64,000 bases of DNA from Microbulbifer aggregans (GTDB lineage Bacteria > Pseudomonadota > Gammaproteobacteria > Pseudomonadales > Cellvibrionaceae), in assembly GCF_020524005.1 (NCBI RefSeq), contig NZ_JAIVKK010000009.1:62001-126000 (forward strand), read 5' to 3'. Below the pieces are notes generated by a model, which worked only from the letters and a program-made list of their open reading frames with translations, searched no databases and was not told the DNA's origin. Numbering within the stretch: the first letter of the stretch is position 1; the number at the start of each line of letters is the position of its first letter. The position numbers and the translations under genes were made by a program. Below, in pieces: positions 55,845-64,000 of the stretch.

Positions 55845-57112
55845 CGGAATTGTGGGTGCTGCTTGCACTGCTGGTGCTGCCGCTTGCGGCCTTTATCGCC
55901 TGGCCGATTTTACGGCGCCGCAAGGCTCCTGCGCCGACTGCGGGAGTCGAGGGTGCGCAGAAAGCGCTGTTTCGGGAACATGAGGCTGAGTTGAGTCAGT
56001 CTCTGGCCAGCGGCGCCATTGATGAAACCCAGTACCGCACGATGCATGCAGAGCTTGCGCGTAAGTTTTTGCGGGAAGAGGGGCCGGCGTTTCAGCTTGC
56101 CGGGTCGCGTCAGGGTGGGCGAGGCCTGCTGTTTGCGCTGATCTTTGCTGTGCCATTCTGTGCCGTGGGTCTCTACCTGAACTGGGGGGCGCACGATGAT
56201 CTGGCTTTGTATCGGGATATCGTTGCCAGTCAGACCGGCGGCACCGACATGGTGAGTGAGGCTCGTATTACCCAGCGCTTGCGCGAGCGCGCTGAGTCGC
56301 ACCCGGACGACCTCACTGGCCGCTACGTACTGGCCCAGCGCTTGCTGGTCAGTAATGACTTGCCGGGTGCCGTTTCCCAGTATCGCTATATCGTGGCGCA
56401 TGAGCCCAGCGCCGTGGCAATCCGCGCGGAGCTCGCGCAGGCGTTGTTTTTCGCTAGTGGCTCTCGCATGACGCCGGAAGTGACTGCTGAAGTAACAAAA
56501 GTATTGGAAACTCAGCCCAACAACGCGACAGCGCTGGGGCTCGCCGGTATTGCCGCCTTCGAGGCTAAACAGTTCAGTCAGGCGCGCGCCTACTGGCAGC
56601 AGGCGCTGGTGCAGATGACTCCCGGGTCCAATGCCTATCAGGCGCTTGCCGCCGGCGTGGCCCGGGCCGAGGCTGCGCTGGCAAAGGCGGGAGACGAAGA
56701 GGTTGACGGCGTGGTATCGGCCGCAAAACCGGATGGTGCCGGTGCTCAGATCGCATCCGACGGTGCCGTGGGCGAGAACAGCATTCGGGTCAAAGTTACC
56801 CTCGCGGAAGCGGCCAGTGCCTCGCCGGAGACGCCGGTCTTCATCTACGCCCGCACGGCGCAAAGCCCGATGCCGTTGGCGATTGTGCGCCTGACCGCAG
56901 CAGACCTGCCGGTAGAAGTCGTGCTGGATGAATCCCGGGCCATGATGCCGAGTCGCAGTCTCAAATCTGTCGATGAGGTGCAGCTGGTGGCGCGCCTGGC
57001 GGTCAGCGGCAATGCGCGTCCGGCGCCGGGCGACTGGCAGGGCCAGGTTGAATCTGTGCCGCGCAGCGACTGGGGTAAGCTGGTCGATATCGCCATCGAT
57101 GAAAAGATCTGA
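55841..57112 (+). CDS. ccmI: Cytochrome c maturation protein CcmI
   Basis: 423 residues. Two membrane helices (about 4-24 and 91-110) flank a cytoplasmic loop; a TPR region (about 140-265, DDLTGRYVLAQRLLVSNDLPGAVSQYRYIV and following repeats) and a C-terminal beta domain (about 300-420) lie in the periplasm. It acts as an apocytochrome chaperone. ATG 55841 overlaps the ccmH stop (ATGA). Confidence 0.94.
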   Translation: MTELWVLLALLVLPLAAFIAWPILRRRKAPAPTAGVEGAQKALFREHEAELSQSLASGAIDETQYRTMHAELARKFLREEGPAFQLAGSRQGGRGLLFALIFAVPFCAVGLYLNWGAHDDLALYRDIVASQTGGTDMVSEARITQRLRERAESHPDDLTGRYVLAQRLLVSNDLPGAVSQYRYIVAHEPSAVAIRAELAQALFFASGSRMTPEVTAEVTKVLETQPNNATALGLAGIAAFEAKQFSQARAYWQQALVQMTPGSNAYQALAAGVARAEAALAKAGDEEVDGVVSAAKPDGAGAQIASDGAVGENSIRVKVTLAEAASASPETPVFIYARTAQSPMPLAIVRLTAADLPVEVVLDESRAMMPSRSLKSVDEVQLVARLAVSGNARPAPGDWQGQVESVPRSDWGKLVDIAIDEKI

Positions 57113-57196
57113 TCTTTTCCACACCTGATTTTGCCCGACAGGCGGCTGTGGCCATAGGTCAGTGCCGCCAGTGGGAGTGGGTGGTCAAAAATAGCG

Positions 57197-57225
57197 CTGA
57201 AACCGCGCCCCCGGCGATGTACAAT
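57197..57225 (+). promoter_or_regulatory. Candidate promoter of smc
   Basis: CTGAAA (57197-57202), 17-bp spacer, TACAAT (57220-57225), 142 bp before the smc start. The 254-bp gap contains nothing else recognised. Confidence 0.6.
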
Positions 57226-57366
57226 CGGCGGTTTGCAGCGGCAAAACGGCGAACTGCCTGCAACTGGTAGTCAGGTTCCCCAAATCAATCAAGCAAATTA
57301 CAACGAAGAGCGTTCGGCAGGTATCTGTATCTGCACGGGCGCCGGATGTTACCGAGTTTCAAGACC

Positions 57367-60300
57367 ATGCGTTTGAAGTGCATCAAGCTGGCCGGGTTCA
57401 AGTCCTTCGTGGACCCGACCACCGTCTACTTCCCATCCAACCTCAGCGCCGTGGTCGGTCCGAACGGCTGTGGTAAATCCAACACCATTGACGCCGTGCG
57501 CTGGGTAATGGGTGAGTCATCTGCCAAGAACCTGCGCGGTGACTCCATGACCGACGTAATCTTCAATGGTTCCAGTGGCCGTAAGCCGGTGGGACAGGCG
57601 TCGATCGAGTTGGTGTTTGACAACTCCGCGGGCAAGCTCGCCGGAGAGTACGCGGCGTTCAGCGAAATCTCGGTCAAGCGCAAGGTAACCCGCGATGGGC
57701 AGAACAACTATTACCTGAATGGTGAGAAGTGCCGCCGCCGCGACGTGACGGACCTGTTCCTGGGTACCGGCCTCGGTCCGCGCAGCTATGCAATCATCGA
57801 ACAGGGCATGATCTCGAAGCTGATTGAAGCCAAGCCGGAAGAACTGCGGGTATTTATCGAAGAGGCCGCCGGTATCTCCAAATATAAGGAGCGTCGTCGC
57901 GATACGGAAAACCGTATGCGCCGCACCAAGGAGAACCTCGAGCGCCTTACCGATATCCGCGACGAGCTGGATCGTCAGTTGAGCCGCCTGGAGCGCCAGT
58001 CGGCCGCGGCGGAAAAGTACAGCCGCTTTAAAGAAGAAGAGCGCACGCACAAAGCGCACCTGCAGGCCCTGAAATACCGCGACCTGGATGACCAGGCCAG
58101 GGCAAAACAGCAGCAGATCGGCGAGCTTGAGCTCACCGTGGAAGAGCTCGTCACCCGGCAGGTAAGCTGCGATACCGGTATCGAAGAACAGCGCGTGGCC
58201 TATCACGACCTGTCTGACGCCTTCAATGAAGTCCAGGGTCGTTTCTATGCGGTGGGTGCGGATATCGCGCGCCTTGAGCAAAACATTGCCCACGCCCGTG
58301 AGCGCAACGCGCAGTTGCAGTCTGACCTGTCCCGCACCGAGCAGGAGTACAGTGAATCCCAGGCCCTGCTGTCCGCCGACCAGGAAAAAACCAGCGAGTT
58401 CGAGGCCGAGCTCGAAGTCATCGTGCCAGATCTGGAAATGGTGCAGGCGGCGGAAGAAGAATCTGCCCAGACCCTGCTGACCGCCGAAGATCAGATGCGC
58501 GAGTGGCAAAACGAGTGGGACCAGTTTAACCAGGGTGCATCGGGCTCCCGCCAGAAGGCCGAGGTCCAGCAATCCCGTATCCAGCACCTGGAAACTTCAA
58601 GCCAGCGTTTGCAGGATCGCATCAACAGGTTGAAAACCGAGCGTGAAGGCCTGGCCGGCAGTGGCGATGACAGCGAACTTGAGCAGCGCAATGAAGAGCT
58701 GGCAGAGCTGGAGATGCAACTGGCCGAGCGCCGCGAGTCCATTTCAGAGCAGACCGAGCAGCTGAGCGACTTGCGCCACCAGGAGAGCGACCTGGGTGCA
58801 GAACTGGATAAAGAGCGCCTGCAGCTGCAGACCAGCCGCGGCCGCCAGGCTTCCCTTGAGGCGCTGCAGCAGGCGGCTATGGGGCAGGGCGAGACAGTGG
58901 CCAATTGGCTGCAGCAGCAAAACCTCCAGGGCAAGCCGCGCCTCGCGGAGCAGATCCGCGCGGAATCCGGCTGGGAGACCGCAGTAGAAACTGTGCTCGG
59001 TGCCCAGTTGCAGGCGGTATGTATTGATCGTATTGAATCCCTGCAGGACGGCCTTGCCAGCTTCGATGGTGGCCAGGCTGTTTTTATTGACGGCCAATCC
59101 GTTGCGCCCGCCGCCGTTGGCAGCCTGCCAAAGCTGGCCGATGTGGTTCAGGGTCCTGCGTCGCTGGTGGGTCTAGTGGACGGTATCTACACCGCTGCGG
59201 ACCTGAATACTGCGCTCGCGCAGCGCAGTCAGCTCAAAGGTGGTGAAAGCATCGTCACCCGCGATGGACTGTGGTTGGGGCCCAACTGGTTGCGGGTGAG
59301 CCGGGGCGCCGACGCCGAGGCCGGCGTACTGGCACGTAAGCAGGAACTCGAAAATCTTGAGCAGGCGCTCGCGGAATGCGAAGCCCGGATCGAGGAACTC
59401 TCCGGGCAGCGCGAGCAGTTTCGTACGCGCGCCGGTGAGCTGGAGTCCGGTATTGAGCAGGCGCGAAACGACGCCGAACAACTGAATCGCCGTACTGGCG
59501 ACCTGCGCAGCCAGCTGTCGGCCCAGCGCGCTCGTCAGGAGCAAATGGACGAGCGCCGCCGTCGTATCGAGCAGGAAATTGCCGAAGTCCGTGAACAGAT
59601 GGACGTCGAAGCGGAATCCATTTCTGAAGCGCGTATCGTGCTGCAGGAAGCTTTGGAGGCAATGAGCGACGATACCGACCGCCGCGAATCCATGCTGGCC
59701 CGTCGCGAGGAGCTGCGCGAAGCGCTGGACGCCGCGCGCCAGCGCGCCCGCGAAGACAAGGATCGCTCACACGAGCTGGCCATGCGTGAACAATCTGTGC
59801 GCACCCAGAAAGTTTCCCTGGAGCGCACTCTGCAGGTGTTGCGTGAACAGGTGGAGCGTTTGCAGGTTCGCCGCGAAGAGCTGCGTCAGCAGATGGAAGA
59901 CGCACAGGATCCTTCACAGGACTATCGGGGTGAGCTGGAAGAGAAGCTCGCCCAGCGCATCGATGTGGAAACCGAACTTTCTGAAGCGCGCAAAAAACTG
60001 GAAGAAGTCGAGACCAGTCTGCGTAGCCAGGAGCAGGAACGACACAAAGCAGAGTCGGCCTTGCAGGGCGTACGTGCGCAACTGGAGCAGCAGCGTCTGG
60101 CAGCACAGACTCTGGAGACCCAGCGTGCAGGCCTGGTTGAACAGTTGCGTGAATCGGATCACGATGTGAGCATCGTGTTGGATGAACTTCCGGAAGAGTT
60201 GACCGTCGAAGCGGTACAGCAGGACCTGGAGCTGGTGGCCGCACGCATCTCCCGCCTGGGGCCGATCAACCTGGCGGCAATCGACGAGTACAAGCAGGAG

Positions 60301-60870
60301 TCCGAGCGTAAGCACTACCTGGATCGCCAGTATGGCGATCTGACCGACGCGCTGGAAACCCTGGAAAATGCGATTCGCAGAATCGATAAAGAAACCCGTA
60401 CCCGGTTCAAGGAAACCTTTGACCAGGTGAACAGCGGTCTGCAGGAATTGTTCCCGAAAGTATTCGGCGGCGGTCATGCCTACCTGGAGCTGACGGGGGA
60501 CGATTTACTGGATACCGGTATCGCGATCATGGCGCGTCCGCCAGGTAAGCGGAACAGTACCATTCACCTTCTGTCCGGTGGTGAAAAGGCCCTGACGGCG
60601 ATCGCTCTGGTATTCTCGATTTTCCGTCTGAACCCGGCGCCGTTCTGTATGCTGGATGAGGTAGACGCACCGTTGGATGATGCCAACGTGGGCCGTTACG
60701 CGCGTATGGTTAAGGAAATGTCAGCGCACGTACAGTTCATTTATATCACCCACAACAAGATTGCCATGGAGATGGCCGATCAGTTGCTGGGCGTCACGAT
60801 GCATGAGCCGGGTGTATCCCGACTTGTATCGGTCGACGTAGAAGAAGCAGCGGAGTTGGCCTCGGCGTAG
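57367..60870 (+). CDS. smc: Chromosome segregation protein SMC
   Basis: 1167 residues from ATG 57367, which gives the family N-terminus MRLKCIKLAGFKSFVDPT; ATG 57346 would add seven residues. Head motifs: Walker A GPNGCGKSN, signature LLSGGEKAL, Walker B FCMLDEVDAPLDD. Two long coiled coils (about 170-495 and 660-1000) flank a hinge (about 510-650, with VLGAQLQAVCID). Organises and segregates chromosomes. It replaces MukB, consistent with a non-enteric gammaproteobacterium, and is followed 14 bp later by zipA. Confidence 0.97.
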   Translation: MRLKCIKLAGFKSFVDPTTVYFPSNLSAVVGPNGCGKSNTIDAVRWVMGESSAKNLRGDSMTDVIFNGSSGRKPVGQASIELVFDNSAGKLAGEYAAFSEISVKRKVTRDGQNNYYLNGEKCRRRDVTDLFLGTGLGPRSYAIIEQGMISKLIEAKPEELRVFIEEAAGISKYKERRRDTENRMRRTKENLERLTDIRDELDRQLSRLERQSAAAEKYSRFKEEERTHKAHLQALKYRDLDDQARAKQQQIGELELTVEELVTRQVSCDTGIEEQRVAYHDLSDAFNEVQGRFYAVGADIARLEQNIAHARERNAQLQSDLSRTEQEYSESQALLSADQEKTSEFEAELEVIVPDLEMVQAAEEESAQTLLTAEDQMREWQNEWDQFNQGASGSRQKAEVQQSRIQHLETSSQRLQDRINRLKTEREGLAGSGDDSELEQRNEELAELEMQLAERRESISEQTEQLSDLRHQESDLGAELDKERLQLQTSRGRQASLEALQQAAMGQGETVANWLQQQNLQGKPRLAEQIRAESGWETAVETVLGAQLQAVCIDRIESLQDGLASFDGGQAVFIDGQSVAPAAVGSLPKLADVVQGPASLVGLVDGIYTAADLNTALAQRSQLKGGESIVTRDGLWLGPNWLRVSRGADAEAGVLARKQELENLEQALAECEARIEELSGQREQFRTRAGELESGIEQARNDAEQLNRRTGDLRSQLSAQRARQEQMDERRRRIEQEIAEVREQMDVEAESISEARIVLQEALEAMSDDTDRRESMLARREELREALDAARQRAREDKDRSHELAMREQSVRTQKVSLERTLQVLREQVERLQVRREELRQQMEDAQDPSQDYRGELEEKLAQRIDVETELSEARKKLEEVETSLRSQEQERHKAESALQGVRAQLEQQRLAAQTLETQRAGLVEQLRESDHDVSIVLDELPEELTVEAVQQDLELVAARISRLGPINLAAIDEYKQESERKHYLDRQYGDLTDALETLENAIRRIDKETRTRFKETFDQVNSGLQELFPKVFGGGHAYLELTGDDLLDTGIAIMARPPGKRNSTIHLLSGGEKALTAIALVFSIFRLNPAPFCMLDEVDAPLDDANVGRYARMVKEMSAHVQFIYITHNKIAMEMADQLLGVTMHEPGVSRLVSVDVEEAAELASA

Positions 60871-60884
60871 GGAGAAAAGCGAAA

Positions 60885-62261
60885 ATGGACAACTGGCTGA
60901 TCAATTTGCTGGCGCTGTTGCTGTTCGCCGTTGTGGTGGACGGCGCGCGCCGCGCCTATTTAAAGCACCGGGATACCGTCAAGGTTTCCCGAAATCTTTC
61001 GCGTGCGATGCGGCGCGATATGGACGAACGCGAATACGAAGACCTGGACAGGGATGTTCTGTCCTCGCCGCGCAAAGTAGAGGCCGCTGCAGAGGCGTCG
61101 CGCAAGCAGCCCATCGTTGACGACTCCGAGCTGGAATACATTGATCCAGAGGAGGCCGAAAAGCGCCGCCAGATTTCGGCTGAGTTGCCGGGAACAGTGC
61201 GAGTGGTTCAGCGCCGCAAACCGGAAGATGCCTCCCAGGTAAATCGTCAGGTACAGCAAAATTTCCAGTCTTCACGCAAGCCGCTGGCGGGTAGCAAGCC
61301 CGAGAGGAGCGCCGTGGATGAGTCTGGGGAAAATCGTGTGCCGGAACAGGCTTCCCTGAACCTGGATGAACAGGTGCCGATGCTGATGGATTCTGTTGCA
61401 GAAGAAACTGGAGCAGAATCGCGTGAGGAATTTGTATCCGCCTTCAATGAACCTGCTGTTTCCAGTCAACAGGTTGCCAGTGAAGTGAATGTCGGCGATG
61501 TGACAGGGTATGAGTCTGAAATGGGCGCTACCAGAGCGCAGCAGCGTCTGGAGCCGTCTCTGGATGAATCGGTCAGTCTCGAAACGTTGCAGGCGGTAGA
61601 CCCTGAAGAGCGCGGTGCTGTCGAGCAGAGTGACCAGCCTCCCCAGAATGTGCAGGCGCAAAGCAAGGCTGGCTGGAATGCGGTGGATCTCAAGTTCCCC
61701 GAATTGAAAAAGGCTTCGCCCTTTGCCCGAAGTAAAGACAAGGGGCAATCCGCCGATGGCCGGGCAGGCTCACGCAAGAATTCATCGAGACAGAAGTCAA
61801 CGGAAGCGCGTCGTGAACTTCCGGTGGAAGAAGTGTTGATCCTTAATATCATGGCGCCCCAGGGCGATTGCTTCGAGGGCAATGACCTGTTGCGGGTATT
61901 GCTTTCCAGTGGTTTGCGTTTCGGCGAAATGAATATTTTCCACTACCACTGTGGCGAGGCGGGTGAAGGCCCGGCCCTGTTCAGTCTGGCGAATATCGTA
62001 GTGCCGGGCACATTCGATATGTCGCAGATGGAGGACTTTGTCACTCCCGGTGTCAGTCTGTTCCTGACCTTGCCTGCAGAGGTTGAAGCGCTCAAGGCGC
62101 TGGATACGCTGCTGACGGTTGCGCGTAATATTGCCGAACAGCTGGGCGGGGAACTGAAAGATGAAAACCGCAGCGTATTCACCGGGCAGACTGCGGAACA
62201 CTACCGCCAGCGAGTGATGGAGTTCCAGCGTCGCAAGGCTTTAGCTCAGGCTCAGGCCTGA
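60885..62261 (+). CDS. zipA: Cell division protein ZipA
   Basis: 458 residues (E. coli 328). N-terminal membrane anchor (about 4-20), a basic patch (RAMRRDMDER), a long acidic, Gln/Ser/Pro-rich linker (about 45-310) and the C-terminal FtsZ-binding domain (about 318-448: VLILNIMAPQGDCFEGNDLLRVLLSSGLRFGEMNIFH). It tethers FtsZ to the inner membrane at the septum. The linker is much longer than in enterics. GGGAG precedes ATG 60885; the smc-zipA-ligA order is conserved in pseudomonads and relatives. Confidence 0.95.
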   Translation: MDNWLINLLALLLFAVVVDGARRAYLKHRDTVKVSRNLSRAMRRDMDEREYEDLDRDVLSSPRKVEAAAEASRKQPIVDDSELEYIDPEEAEKRRQISAELPGTVRVVQRRKPEDASQVNRQVQQNFQSSRKPLAGSKPERSAVDESGENRVPEQASLNLDEQVPMLMDSVAEETGAESREEFVSAFNEPAVSSQQVASEVNVGDVTGYESEMGATRAQQRLEPSLDESVSLETLQAVDPEERGAVEQSDQPPQNVQAQSKAGWNAVDLKFPELKKASPFARSKDKGQSADGRAGSRKNSSRQKSTEARRELPVEEVLILNIMAPQGDCFEGNDLLRVLLSSGLRFGEMNIFHYHCGEAGEGPALFSLANIVVPGTFDMSQMEDFVTPGVSLFLTLPAEVEALKALDTLLTVARNIAEQLGGELKDENRSVFTGQTAEHYRQRVMEFQRRKALAQAQA

Positions 62262-62306
62262 TCAATCCTGTCTCGATATCCTTTTTCCGGTAAAGCACCG
62301 AAGCGT

Positions 62307-62346
62307 TGACGGGTGCTCGTTGTTGCGAGTGCCCGTTTGTCGTTTC
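62307..62346 (+). terminator. Possible terminator between zipA and ligA
   Basis: GGGTGCTCG / CGAGTGCCC stem with two G-U pairs followed by GTTTGTCGTTT. Weak; read-through into ligA is likely. Confidence 0.35.
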
Positions 62347-62380
62347 AGAATCAGAAAAATATCAAACTGAAGTGTATTGA

Positions 62381-64000
<1,620 letters not shown>

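Overview
The window looks like a chromosomal segment of a marine, polysaccharide-degrading gammaproteobacterium. Housekeeping genes (dnaE, accA, smc, zipA, ligA, tamAB, a full ccm set) have gammaproteobacterial order and motifs. Two secreted GH18 chitinases joined by poly-serine linkers point to the Microbulbifer / Saccharophagus / Cellvibrio group; the genus is inference. No phage, insertion sequence or CRISPR array was seen.

Layout: a truncated DUF885 lipoprotein gene and sodB (minus strand); a membrane coiled-coil protein; an alkylation-repair pair (Ada-AlkA fusion, ogt); a gamma-carbonic-anhydrase-like protein and a DUF1289 protein; dnaE and accA; a minus-strand cluster (small Cys protein, AMP/thymidine-phosphorylase-like, PRPP-synthetase-like, beta-CASP nuclease) that may recycle nucleotides from RNA; a TSUP exporter with an aldehyde dehydrogenase, resembling a sulfoacetaldehyde/sulfoacetate pair; a TPP-riboswitch thiamin operon thiC-thiO-thiS-thiG-thiDE-thiF; a cytochrome c5-like lipoprotein and dps; a LysR regulator divergent from acetoacetyl-CoA synthetase; tamA-tamB; a MocA-like nucleotidyltransferase convergent with mtfA; a 2OG oxygenase; tRNA-Arg(CCT); and an HsbA/HsbR-like partner-switching pair.

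From 41.9 kb runs ccmABCDEFG for cytochrome c maturation. The operon is split: ccmHI lie 7.8 kb further on, after yigZ, two chitinase genes (the first with paired palindromic operators), and a tRNA-Val/tRNA-Asp pair present twice as ~410-560 bp direct repeats bracketing a DUF4197 lipoprotein gene. The window ends with smc, zipA and the start of ligA.

The most unusual feature is a family of five structured intergenic repeats of 111-128 bp at 1.6, 6.6, 18.2, 20.6 and 54.4 kb. Each has a long outer stem enclosing two hairpins. The stem sequences differ between copies while pairing is kept, but both inner loops always show GGA, and GGATGGGT is invariant. One loop matches the CsrA/RsmA binding consensus at 11 of 12 positions. 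They may be a dispersed set of CsrA/RsmA-type RNA sites carried mostly in mRNA 3' regions.
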